Part shown: piece by piece, positions 32,120 through 42,700 of the stretch | Layout: each line of letters starts with the position of its first letter | Numbering within the stretch: the stretch's first letter is position 1 | NCBI RefSeq assembly: GCF_000315915.1 | Contig: NC_020189.1 | Location: forward strand, 372,001-436,000 | DNA: 64,000 nucleotides | Direction: 5' to 3' | Source: Henningerozyma blattae CBS 6284 | Lineage: Eukaryota > Ascomycota > Saccharomycetes > Saccharomycetales > Saccharomycetaceae | Notes under the pieces: generated by a model | The model's database searches: none | The model's input: only the letters and a program-made list of their open reading frames with translations | What the model was told of the DNA's origin: nothing | Made by a program: the position numbers and the translations under genes

Positions 32120-33694
32120 ATGAGGTTTCAAGTTGGTGAACGATTAGTATTAGAAAATGAATATTGTACTGTTAAATATTATGGGTTTATCGATGCATGG
32201 CCAAATATACCAACTTATGGTATTGAGTGGGATACAGTTACTCGAGGGAAAAACTCAGGCTCGTTAAATGGTAAAAAATATTTCTCAGTATCTCATACCG
32301 GCGCAGGCTCTTTTATTAAGGAAACAAAACTTACTAGACTTGTTTCCAAACGTTACTCTTTTTCAAATGCTACAAAAGCCAGATATGGAGACTCACTAAA
32401 AAGTATTGGCGAAATAAAGTTTGGGAGTAAAGCCTGGGAAGGCTATGGCTTTGAAAGGTTAACAGAACGAAACAACAACATTAGTGAACTAGAGACTGTA
32501 GTACTACATGCTTCGTCTATATATGACACATTATTGCCTGATACTAAAGATGCTTCAAACAATTCTGAGGTTATATTTTTAAAGACGTACTGCTGTAATA
32601 TCAAAACTTTAGATTTATCGTCTAACTTGTTCCATAACTTTGAAACAATATGCGAGATTATAAGCTACTTACCAAAGTTAAAAAAGGTGGATTTATCTTG
32701 TAATAGATTCAACGAGTTTCCTAATTTTCAATTCTCTAATTATAATTTTGAGCGTATTGAAAATTTAAACCTTTCTTCATGTAAATTACCTCAGTCAATT
32801 CTATTGAATATAATCGAGTCGTTTCCGAATCTAAAAGTCTTGAATTTGACAGATAATGACATTTCAGACACTGTATTAGAGAAAATTAATTTTCCAAAAA
32901 CTTTGAAGAGTTTAACACTGTCAAATAATTTACTCCACAAATTCCCCAAGATTGATGCCCACACTTTAACGAATTTAAAAACACTAAATATACCATCTAA
33001 TAAGTTAGAAAGGTTAGATGCTTCTCAGTCAAACGTATTACAGAATATAGATATTTCAGATAATAAGATTAAAAGCATGTCATTTTTAGATAAATTGAAT
33101 GAGCAATTCCCTAACTTATTGTCTTTACGCTGTAATGTTGAGGATCTTTTTAAGATTACTTCTGATGTAAAATCAGATGACTACCGAGATGCTAAGCATA
33201 TCTTTATGGAAATTATTGCAAGATTTAATTCAATTAATACCTTAGATGGATCTATGCTTGATAACAATATCCGCCAGGATGCTGAATTATATTTTTTATC
33301 TCAAGTACAACATAATAAAATAAAATTTCCTGAAGGTCTACGATGGAAAGAATTATGCCAAAAATACAATATTAAGGCAACTAATAATAAATTTAAGCTT
33401 CTACCAAAATTAGACCAGTCAATCATCAGGCTTCGAATAGCCTCTGATTCTAATCAATTGATCAAAGAAGAAGAGAGTATAATTGTACTTGAGTCAGCCT
33501 CGATAAGATATTTAAAAGGAATTATTTGTCGGAGGTTGAACTTATGTATATACAATGTGGACTTATCGTATAAACTATCAACAGGGGTGGTAGGGAAATT
33601 TGACAAAGAATTTTATCTCATAAGAGACTTTAATATCCAAGATAATGACCTAATTATTATTAGTCTTAAATCGGAGGGTGTAAAAACAAAATAA
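32120..33694 (+). CDS. PAC2: tubulin folding cofactor E
   Basis: Cofactor that binds alpha-tubulin and helps assemble tubulin heterodimers. At 524 aa it is near Pac2 (518). An N-terminal CAP-Gly domain (residues 1-75) shows YGIEWDTVTRGKNSGSLNGKKYF, with GKNSG in place of the usual GKNDG. Leucine-rich repeats run from about 150 to 340 (IKTLDLSSNLFHNF, LKKVDLSCNRFNEF, LKVLNLTDNDISD, LKTLNIPSNKLERL). A C-terminal ubiquitin-like region ends the protein (IIVLESASIRYLKGIICRRL). Synteny with NUG1 agrees. Confidence 0.93.
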   Translation: MRFQVGERLVLENEYCTVKYYGFIDAWPNIPTYGIEWDTVTRGKNSGSLNGKKYFSVSHTGAGSFIKETKLTRLVSKRYSFSNATKARYGDSLKSIGEIKFGSKAWEGYGFERLTERNNNISELETVVLHASSIYDTLLPDTKDASNNSEVIFLKTYCCNIKTLDLSSNLFHNFETICEIISYLPKLKKVDLSCNRFNEFPNFQFSNYNFERIENLNLSSCKLPQSILLNIIESFPNLKVLNLTDNDISDTVLEKINFPKTLKSLTLSNNLLHKFPKIDAHTLTNLKTLNIPSNKLERLDASQSNVLQNIDISDNKIKSMSFLDKLNEQFPNLLSLRCNVEDLFKITSDVKSDDYRDAKHIFMEIIARFNSINTLDGSMLDNNIRQDAELYFLSQVQHNKIKFPEGLRWKELCQKYNIKATNNKFKLLPKLDQSIIRLRIASDSNQLIKEEESIIVLESASIRYLKGIICRRLNLCIYNVDLSYKLSTGVVGKFDKEFYLIRDFNIQDNDLIIISLKSEGVKTK

Positions 33695-34883
33695 AAATGT
33701 ACATGAGCACCATTTCCAAAGGGTTCAATACTAATCTTTAATATTACAGTAGTGACCTCACAATACATGTAAAATAAAAGAAGCATAAACACAATTGCAG
33801 TGATAAACCTGCACTTTGCTATTAAATGTGTCAAGCCCAATAAAAGAAAGATGTTACTCTTCCTGAATTAGGTAACAGAGATAAAAATTATTAGATAAAT
33901 AATTTGAGAGAGTCCAAAAATTCCCTACATTGTCATGGAAAATTCTATAGCGAAGATTCCAATATCGACGATGAGGAGCGGGTCAGGTTAAAATTAAAAT
34001 TTCAACCAGCAAAAACACAATCTCGGACGAATCCTCACTGATATGCGTATTTCCCGTGCATAAGGATGGTCTCTTCAAAATTTGAATAAAATTAAGATAA
34101 CTTTGTAATATATATAAGATACCGAATATTTCTTAGATTTGCTCTTTGGAAAAAAATAGTATCTATTTATATGTTTTTTTTGCGAAGCCTCGGCCCGGCA
34201 AAATTAAAAATTCCACTAAAAAACTAAACTGAAAGATTGTTCAAATTTCGTATTACATTACTTATAATTATTCTTTCAGAGTGACGAATGAATCATTCTT
34301 TATTCAAGCCCTCCTCCGTCAGGTAATTGGTTCCAATATTTTTAATAATGCATTAATTAAAAATATTTCTAAAAGAAATGCATTTAGTTTGAAAATACCC
34401 TAACATTTTTATAAAAATGTAATTAACAATATTTACTCCATTGAATGAAAATTCTAAAAATTAATGCTACAATAATAGAACTTTTTAAAGAGGAAAATTT
34501 CTTCTATATACATGAACTATATATAAATATTTAAAAATTGATTATTCAATCTTAACGTATTTACCTCACATGATAGAGTATAACTGAAAATATTTAATGA
34601 ACCAATGAAAGGCTAATATCATCACAATAAACGTACTGAACTACTAGTTATGAGTTTTTTCAGTCTTTTTTTCTGAAAGCGTACACATATTTCTGTCTTC
34701 GCGATTATACAATGTGTAATTTCCTCCACATGTGATCTACTCCGAAATCCATTAACAGATCGTAAACCACATTCAATAGAAATTAATATTATTATAAAGA
34801 TAAAGAGAAAGTTTCCTTTCTGATAGTATTTCTATTACACATTGAAAGTGAATAATATTGCCGAATTTTTAAAATAGAGAAAG
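33695..34883. other. PAC2-RRD1 interval, proposed left breakpoint of an inversion
   Basis: About 1.19 kb without a gene. It joins sequence syntenic with S. cerevisiae chromosome V (PAC2) to the chromosome IX/XI block (RRD1). It holds the RRD1 promoter. No repeat able to mediate rearrangement was noticed by eye. Confidence 0.4.
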
Positions 34884-36350
34884 ATGGAATCCATACCTAT
34901 CTATAAGTTAGATTCCAATTGTGTGTTCTCAGCACCAACAAAGCAAATATTCGATTCACAAGGTACTCAATATTTTAATAGATCAATAGCATTTCACAGA
35001 ATCCAATATTTTATTTCTAAGTATACTCAACTAATTCAAGAGGAAAATATACCTCCAACTGACTATACTTCAAGTAACGACACAATTAGTGGTGTTTCAA
35101 AAATCATCAATGATCTTATCAAACTAGTGGAAGAAACTCCACCATTACCTGGTCCAAGACGCTATGGTAACTTATCATGTCGACAATGGCACAAAAGAGT
35201 TGATGATAATATTAATGAATTGTTTGAAAAATATTTAACGATATCAAATACGAAGTTTAACAAAGACCAACTATTTTTAGAACTAATATATTATTTTAAT
35301 GCAAGCCTCGGATCTCCTACAAGATTGGATTATGGTACAGGGCATGAATTATCTTTTCTTGCATTTATTGGTGCGCTTGATATGCTAAATTTGTTAACAG
35401 ATATTAGTGGTACAGATATATTATTTATTTTCAATGAATATTACCGCTTAATTAGAAAATTAATTCTAAATTACACTTTAGAGCCTGCAGGTTCACATGG
35501 TGTTTGGGGTCTTGATGATCATTTTCATCTAATTTACATATTTGGTAGTTCTCAATGGTGCCCAGAAAATGCTGATATGACAGAACCATCAATTTCTGAA
35601 CCCAAATTTAAGGCACCAATTAAACCTGTTGATATTCTTAATAAGAATCTAATTGAAAAATTTAAATCTAGTAACTTCTATTGCCAGTCAATATTATTTA
35701 TTTTAACAGTTAAAACAGGCCCATTTCCCGAACATTCCCCAATTTTATTTGACATTGCTAAAAATGTTCATAATTGGAAAAAAGTTAGATCTGGGCTATT
35801 AAAAATGTATATGGTAGAAGTTTTAAATAAGTTCCCAGTAGTTCAACACTTCTGGTTTGGAACTGGATTTTATCCTTGGATTAATAGCTCTACCTTAATG
35901 AAATTACCAACATACGAACTCGCACCAGACGATAATAATACGACATATACTATTAATAAACCCACTGATTTATCTAAATCAGGAAGTAAAAAAACTTTAG
36001 AAAATATGCTTAATACAGATAAAGAAAAAATTGATCCAAATTCATGCGTAACAACCACAATTAATCATGGTAGTAATAGAGCCAAGCAACCAACATTGTC
36101 TTCTTCGAATATCTCAACAAGAAAACAAGCCAGAATACCAAATGATATGCTAAGATCAAGCCAAATGTCTAGTGAGGGTCCAACAGCTCCATTGGAAAGA
36201 TCAACTAACATGATAACCGGAATGAATCCTCCATCTAGTACATCTATTAGACATTCGATTCTCCGAACGAATAGAAATTCTAGGAATAATAATGATAGAA
36301 CCAGTAATAATTTAAGTAGATTTAGGAACAATGCTAATGATTCCAAATAA
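34884..36350 (+). CDS. RRD1: PP2A phosphatase activator / peptidyl-prolyl isomerase (PTPA family)
   Basis: PTPA-family prolyl isomerase that activates PP2A-like phosphatases (Sit4, Pph21/22); in S. cerevisiae it affects rapamycin response and mitosis. Residues 1-345 carry all family motifs: PPLPGPRRYGNLSCRQWH, GSPTRLDYGTGHELSF, LEPAGSHGVWGLDDHFHL, and VQHFWFGTGFYPW. The last about 140 residues are low-complexity (Asn, Ser, Thr, Arg), making it 488 aa against 393 for Rrd1. The extended tail and neighbours from chromosome IX favour RRD1 over RRD2. Confidence 0.93.
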   Translation: MESIPIYKLDSNCVFSAPTKQIFDSQGTQYFNRSIAFHRIQYFISKYTQLIQEENIPPTDYTSSNDTISGVSKIINDLIKLVEETPPLPGPRRYGNLSCRQWHKRVDDNINELFEKYLTISNTKFNKDQLFLELIYYFNASLGSPTRLDYGTGHELSFLAFIGALDMLNLLTDISGTDILFIFNEYYRLIRKLILNYTLEPAGSHGVWGLDDHFHLIYIFGSSQWCPENADMTEPSISEPKFKAPIKPVDILNKNLIEKFKSSNFYCQSILFILTVKTGPFPEHSPILFDIAKNVHNWKKVRSGLLKMYMVEVLNKFPVVQHFWFGTGFYPWINSSTLMKLPTYELAPDDNNTTYTINKPTDLSKSGSKKTLENMLNTDKEKIDPNSCVTTTINHGSNRAKQPTLSSSNISTRKQARIPNDMLRSSQMSSEGPTAPLERSTNMITGMNPPSSTSIRHSILRTNRNSRNNNDRTSNNLSRFRNNANDSK

Positions 36351-36778
36351 TAATAGTAAATTTAAATGAATAATAAAATAACGATTTTACTGTTATTTAT
36401 TGCATAAAGAGAAAAGTGGCAAATAAAAAGTCCATAAGCAATATTTATAGAATATTTTTAACTACAAGATCTACATATTATTTATTTCCTCCACTGTTAA
36501 TATATATTTACTCAATCAAATGATTACATAATATTTTAACAAATATGTAAATTAAGTAAGTAAAGAAAAATTTGTTTATGATATATTAAAAAAAAATATA
36601 AATTAAATAATTAATATAAAAATGTTTTGAGAAGGAAAATAAATCTTTGCCCAACAGTAGCTTATCCATTTATTTTCAAGCAATTTTTCAAAACAATAAA
36701 AAAATGTAAATATAGAAAAATTTGAAGAATATAAATAAGAAAGACAAAGGAGGGGGAAAAAATAGAAATTTCTGAAGA
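36351..36778. other. convergent RRD1/PCK1 3' region
   Basis: About 430 bp between two convergent stop codons, A/T-rich. Only 3' end signals are expected. Confidence 0.5.
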
Positions 36779-38509
36779 TTAAACTTGAGGACCAGCTGCA
36801 AGCACATCATCAGTTGCTTTATCTTGATATATTTTAAAATTTTCGACAAATAAAGCAGCTAGTTTATTAACTGCCTTATTGTAACTTATGTTATTCTTAT
36901 TGGCCGGTGAATTCCAAGAATTTTCAGGGTTTAAAATTTCATTAGGAACACCATTGACATGAGTAGGAATTTGCAAATTGAAAACAGGTAAAGTTTCATA
37001 ATTTTCATTTGCTAAAGTACCATCATGAATTGCATCTAAAATAGCTCTTGTATATTTCAATGGACAACGACTGCCACCTGCAGAATAAGAGGAACCAGTC
37101 CAACCTGTGTTAATCAACCAGGCATTTGATTTATATTGATCCATCTTTTTAGCCAACATAGTTGCATAAGTAATTGGATGTAAAGCCAAGAAAGGTTGGC
37201 CAAAGCATGATGAAAAAGTAGCTTCAGGTTCAGTAACACCTTGCTCTGTACCAGCCATTTTAGAAGTGTAACCCGAAATAAAATGATACATCACTTGTTC
37301 TGGAGTTAGTTTTGATACTGGTGGTAACACACCTGAAGCATCACAAGTTAATAAAATTAAATTTTTTGGATGAGAGTTTGCTAAACATGGAATCTTTGCA
37401 CTTTTAATGTAATCTATTGGATAAGCACATCTTGTATTTTCAGTAATTGCACAATCATTATAATCAACTTTATGATTTAATTCATTGTAGGTAACATTTT
37501 CCAAAACAGAGCCAAATCTAATAGCATCAAAGATTTCAGGTTCTTTTTCTCTTGTCAAACCGATACATTTTGCATAACAACCACCTTCAATATTGAAAAC
37601 ACCATGATCAGACCAACAATGTTCATCATCACCAATTAAAAGACGATTTGGATCAGCAGATAAAGTTGTCTTACCAGTACCACTTAACCCAAAGAAAACA
37701 GTTACATCCTTCTTTTCAATACCTTCATTTGCCGATGAATGTAAAGTTAAAATATTATGATGAATCGGCATTAAGTAAAACATAACGGTGAATATACCTT
37801 TTTTCATTTCACCAGCATATTCAGTACCTAAAATAATCATTTCCATTGCCTTGAAATTAATTTCAACAGAAGTCTTGGAAGTCATATCGGCAGTATAAGA
37901 ATTAGCAGAGAATCCACCAGCATTCCAAACAGTGAAGTCAGGCTCGTTGAAATTTTTCAATTCTTCTTCAGTTGGTCTAATTAACATATTTGTCATGAAT
38001 AAAGCATGATAAGCTCTTGCACAAACGACTCTTACTTTCAATCTATATCTTGGATCCCATCCCACATAGGCATCGATCACATATAGATTACTTCTTGTAC
38101 CTAAATAATCCAAAGTTCTCTCTCTATTGATTTGCCATGTCTTTTCAGAACAAGGCTTATTAACTGGTCCCCACCAAACATTATCTTTTGAACCATCTTC
38201 ATAAACAATTCTTTTATCCTTTGGCGATCTACCAGTTTTAGCACCTGAGTAAGCAATCAAAGCACCAGAAGAAGAAATAACAGTTTTGGGTTCCTTCAAA
38301 GCATCTTCGTACAAGATAGCAGCAGAAGGATTATGCTTAATATTGATCAAACTGGAATCCTTAGAACCATCCCAATTTAATTGGCTTAACAATTGATCTT
38401 CCATAGATAATTTTTGTTTCTTCAAAGAAGGGTTACCATTGTAATTATTAATATTAGTTCCATTGATGGAAGTATTAGAAGTGGTAGTTGAAACTCTTGC
38501 AGGACACAT
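36779..38509 (-). CDS. PCK1: phosphoenolpyruvate carboxykinase (ATP)
   Basis: Converts oxaloacetate and ATP to phosphoenolpyruvate, the key step of gluconeogenesis; cytosolic. At 576 aa it is longer than Pck1 (549) through a low-complexity Ser/Thr/Asn N-terminus; the conserved part begins at HNPSAAILYEDALKE. The P-loop GLSGTGKTTLS is near residue 275-285, with the metal-site motif LLIGDDEHCWSD just after. RTRS-type substrate motif is seen as KTGRSPKDKR. It starts MCPAR, so a proline at position 3 could become an N-degron after trimming, as in S. cerevisiae Pck1 (MSP). Convergent with RRD1 and in tandem with ESL, as PCK1-ESL2 in S. cerevisiae. Confidence 0.98.
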   Translation of the reverse strand: MCPARVSTTTSNTSINGTNINNYNGNPSLKKQKLSMEDQLLSQLNWDGSKDSSLINIKHNPSAAILYEDALKEPKTVISSSGALIAYSGAKTGRSPKDKRIVYEDGSKDNVWWGPVNKPCSEKTWQINRERTLDYLGTRSNLYVIDAYVGWDPRYRLKVRVVCARAYHALFMTNMLIRPTEEELKNFNEPDFTVWNAGGFSANSYTADMTSKTSVEINFKAMEMIILGTEYAGEMKKGIFTVMFYLMPIHHNILTLHSSANEGIEKKDVTVFFGLSGTGKTTLSADPNRLLIGDDEHCWSDHGVFNIEGGCYAKCIGLTREKEPEIFDAIRFGSVLENVTYNELNHKVDYNDCAITENTRCAYPIDYIKSAKIPCLANSHPKNLILLTCDASGVLPPVSKLTPEQVMYHFISGYTSKMAGTEQGVTEPEATFSSCFGQPFLALHPITYATMLAKKMDQYKSNAWLINTGWTGSSYSAGGSRCPLKYTRAILDAIHDGTLANENYETLPVFNLQIPTHVNGVPNEILNPENSWNSPANKNNISYNKAVNKLAALFVENFKIYQDKATDDVLAAGPQV

Positions 38510-39711
38510 TTTTGGATTGATAATAAATAGTATTTGGGTTTTGATAGAATTGCTTATAAATTTGTATGAGTAATATTTTTTTTGGCTTTTATTTTTTAAA
38601 AAAAGTACTAATTAGGAATTATATTTTTTGTGGAGAAAGAATGTTGAGAATTACTTTCTTCGGTAATTTAATAAGAATGTAGGAGATTCTCTTGTATTTT
38701 TTTGTCTTTTTCCTCTTTGAATTAAGTACAGAGGTTCACTTGAACTGATCAGATGTAGTCTATCGAATAAATAGAAGCAGGCGTTAAGTAAGGGGCGGGT
38801 ATTAGAAATCTTCTCAATACACAACCATTCAGAAAGACAATTGGAGAGTTATACGGAAAAAATCAATAAAACTTTACCCTTGTAAAAACTTAAAAAGTAA
38901 AAAATTAGGTTAAACTAGGGGTGATAATAGGGTACGCTAGGGGATACTTGATTCAACAATGGGGAAATAATCCTTATAAGTAAATCAAAGCAGAAACAGC
39001 AGCAGTAAAAATTGAATCGAGTCAATCCGAGACAAAATAAGAAAAAAAGGGAGGTAGAAATATACAGAATTCTCTGGCAGTAAATGTCGGTGATATTCTT
39101 AGTACAAGAAACAAGCGAAATGAAACAGAGCTAAATAATTATCCACAAAACTGCCGCCCTTTATATATCTTTCCCAGCTCCGGTTTGCCGGCCTCGGCGG
39201 CAACCCAGCGCCACTCTCGTTGCCGCCGTCTCCCGTTCGGCCGAGCGCACTGCCGCGCGAGCCGCGAGCAAGGCGACCACGGCATCCGTTTGTCCGGAAT
39301 GGCGCAACGGCAGTGCCGGAAATTGTCGGAAATTGTCGGAACTGATATTGTGTCACCTGGTCCTGCTGGTCCAATGGCATCTGACTAGAAAAAAAAAATA
39401 AAAAAACAAACACCAAATTGATGAACACAATGGCCTAATCTATCAATTGACTAATAATGTGGTGGAATGGAATTCTTTATGAGGTAACTGAAAATATATT
39501 GATATATTGTGGGTCGACTCAATACCAACTTTGTTTAAAAGGAAAGAATGCGGATTGACTTAACTCAATTCATACAAGTAAGTATTGCAAGTGGGTTAAT
39601 ATGACAGGATATTATAGTATATCATGGTGTAATATAGTATGGTATATTATATTATATAGGGTATATAGACCGTGGAGATTATTAATCCAGTAATGGTGTA
39701 TTCAATCTAAT
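38510..39711 (-). promoter_or_regulatory. PCK1 upstream region with GC-rich island and two perfect CSREs
   Basis: About 1.2 kb between the PCK1 start and the ESL stop. At about 39160-39350 it becomes strongly GC-rich. Two sites match the carbon-source response element YCCRTTNRNCCG exactly: CCCGTTCGGCCG (39232-39243) and TCCGTTTGTCCG (39285-39296), about 720-790 bp upstream of PCK1. In S. cerevisiae Cat8 and Sip4 bind such elements to induce gluconeogenic genes without glucose. A tandem 10-bp ATTGTCGGAA repeat follows (39325-39345). Small ORFs across the island are by-products of its GC content. Confidence 0.75.
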
Positions 39712-42700
39712 TTAATTTATGCAAACTTTGTTAGTAATAGCGGGCGAGGCTATCGTAATATCACTCTCTTGAGATTGATGTATACCGCCATCAATTGGGT
39801 TATTATTGCTCATGGGAGTCATCTCTCTCGGGTAATTGAATTTATTGACTAGCATGTTGCATAATGAAAAGACAAACTTAGTACTAAAAGTAATAATGTC
39901 ATTATCACTTTTTTCTTCTTGACGTTTTTTGATCATAGAAATATCATCTGTCACCAATACAAATATCATATCAGTGACGTTTAAGTTGCCATTATTCTCA
40001 TTATTATTTATGATTGGGTTATTGTTGGAGCTTGTTACATTGCTATCTTCTTGGTTTCGGTTATCTCTACGTTTTAATTGAGCTCTCTTGATAGCTTCAA
40101 TTACAAACTCATCCACATGTGACCGCCATGTAATTTGTTCTTCAAATTCTAAATGTTCTTCAATATGAGTGGCGATATTACCAGTGAATCTTAATGGTAA
40201 TAATCGTTTTTCACTGTACAATTGCCTTAGTGTGATTATAGCTCGAGTGGCAGCCTCCATCACATTCTCATCCTTAGATTTCCTTAAAAATCGTAATTCT
40301 TGAAATGTAGTTAAACATATAGCAAATTTCAATATTCCATTGGTTGCTAATTTATAAACATGAGCAAAATGTCTTAACCATGATGTGGCATCCAGTACAA
40401 AGTATGTATCACTAAATTGAATGGACGTATCATGGAACATTTCCCCTCTCCAAATCTCATCAATGTTTTTATAATCGGGATCCAAAATTTTATTGAAAAT
40501 CTCTTTTTCCATTAAGAATAATTCTTTATTATCAATATTTGTAGTAGAATTGGAACTTTCCTTATTTTGATTGCTGCCCGCAGTTGCCGAACTATCGTTA
40601 TTACTTTCATCGTTAGCATTGGTCGTAGTATTAATAATATTCGCATTTGAGGAACTGCCATTAATAGTATCAATAATTGTGGATGTATATAATGAAGTGC
40701 TAATCAACTCACCATTTTTATCAAAGTTTGAAAAATCCGGTATAAATCTTTTATAACCTTCATATTCAAATAAACTTTCATTTTCAATTAAACTCAAACC
40801 AGGCTCACAATTCAAATCTGTATTTTGAATAGAATTTTTCTCAAATGGTATCCACGTGTCAATATTACGCTCAGTATTACTATCGTTGATAATAACATTT
40901 TGGATAGTATTCTCATCACTATTGTCTATCGAAATTGAACCATTATTATTCATAATATTGCCATTAATAGCGTTATTATTACTATTAAACGAGTCTAATT
41001 TGTCTAAATTAGAATCTAGCATAGACATAACATTATCTTCATCAACAACTATACTTGAATCATCTTGATTTATATGAACCATAACATCTGTAGTAGTATT
41101 TTGATTAGAACTGTTATCAGGCCCATGTGAATTCTTGTTACTATTATTCATATAATTATCATCGTCAGGTAATAGTTTAAATGCAAAGGTTCTTAATATG
41201 TGGTTGTTTGGAATATCTGACCTATTACAATATACTGATGTATTACTTGAAATTGTTAAACCACCAAAACCATTAAATCTAGTAATCATAGTTTTGAACA
41301 AAAATATCAGTCTGCATGAACGTTTCCAAAAGTTCGTTCCGTTTTCTTCCATTTCATCAAATGGTAAACCATCTATAGGATAATTTAAACATTTAGTATC
41401 TTTCATCGATATATTTTTGGAGCAATCCCTCGAATAGATCTGATAATTTTCTGCAATAACATCAAACCATAGTGAACCATAACATTTCCATACCTCAGGT
41501 AACTCATATTCATTTTCATTAAACTCAACTAATAATTCGTCTAAATTCTTATTTGAATAATTGTTAATTAGCTTGGTAATCATAGAATTTTCATAGCAAT
41601 TATCCAATAATACTGATATAATAACATTCAAATAACTAACAATTGAATTCCATGGGAAAATTTTTCTAATGAACTGTAACCAAAATATACGTGACTCAAT
41701 ATTTTCTAAACTTTCGATTCTTAATGCCAATGATATAATAAAATACGACCAGGGTAGCATGTGAGGTAAGGAAACAAATAGTGGACCATTTAAAAATTTC
41801 TTCAATACAATGATACTACAATTTAATGAGATAATATTGATATATTTTAGGGATTCATTCCAAATTTCTAAGCTATTTGGTAAAAAAAACGATAACTTTA
41901 AGCTTTCTAGATTATTGAAAAAGTCTTGTGGGCTTAAATTGTCCAACATTTCATCCTCATCTTCCATTCCATTATTCTGAAGTTCTGTATCAACATCCAT
42001 ATTGGAAGATATGCTATTATTAGTTGTTGAAATCGCTGTTGCAAAGCTAGTAGTAGATGATGACATTACAATATTGGAGTTACTGCTCTTATACAATGAT
42101 GATTTCGAATTAGTTGGATTACTTGAATCAGAATTAGTCTCATATTTCATAGATACATCGGAACTTGGAATTGTATTCGAAGAAATGTTTGCATTAACAG
42201 TGGTATTTGTGTTCATATTTGAATTGGAATTACTAGCCTTAGATTTACGTTTAGTTTTACGCTCTTTTAAATATTTAGGCAATTGAAACAATAAAGCAAA
42301 TGGATTTTTTGGATCACCAAACCCAATAAGTTGTAATATATGTGATTCAGCAAAGGTTGCGGAGTTCTTGAAGAAGTATTTCAAAATATCTGAATTTTTT
42401 TGCTTAAAAATATTTCGGAAGTTGAATAAATTAATTGCATTAATTTGAAGGCTTTCACTTGTAATAACATTCGAACTTGAAGGAATATTATGCCCATTAT
42501 TTATATTTTCTATATTAGCTTGACCGCTGATACTAGTATTACTACCGCTATTTGTATTTAAGTTTGGATTAGAGGGGTCAGATAAATTGCTTTGAATTGC
42601 AATTTTACCAAAACTGTTAGTAAAATAGTTCAATACGACAGTTTTTAAATGATCATTTTCCAGAAAATTCGGCAACAACATTACTTCACTATGTTTTAAA

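Noticed and set aside
39099..39428. 109-codon ORF across the PCK1 GC-rich island
   Set aside because: Composition (RGRLARGSRGS) follows the GC island, and the CSRE elements explain the sequence better.
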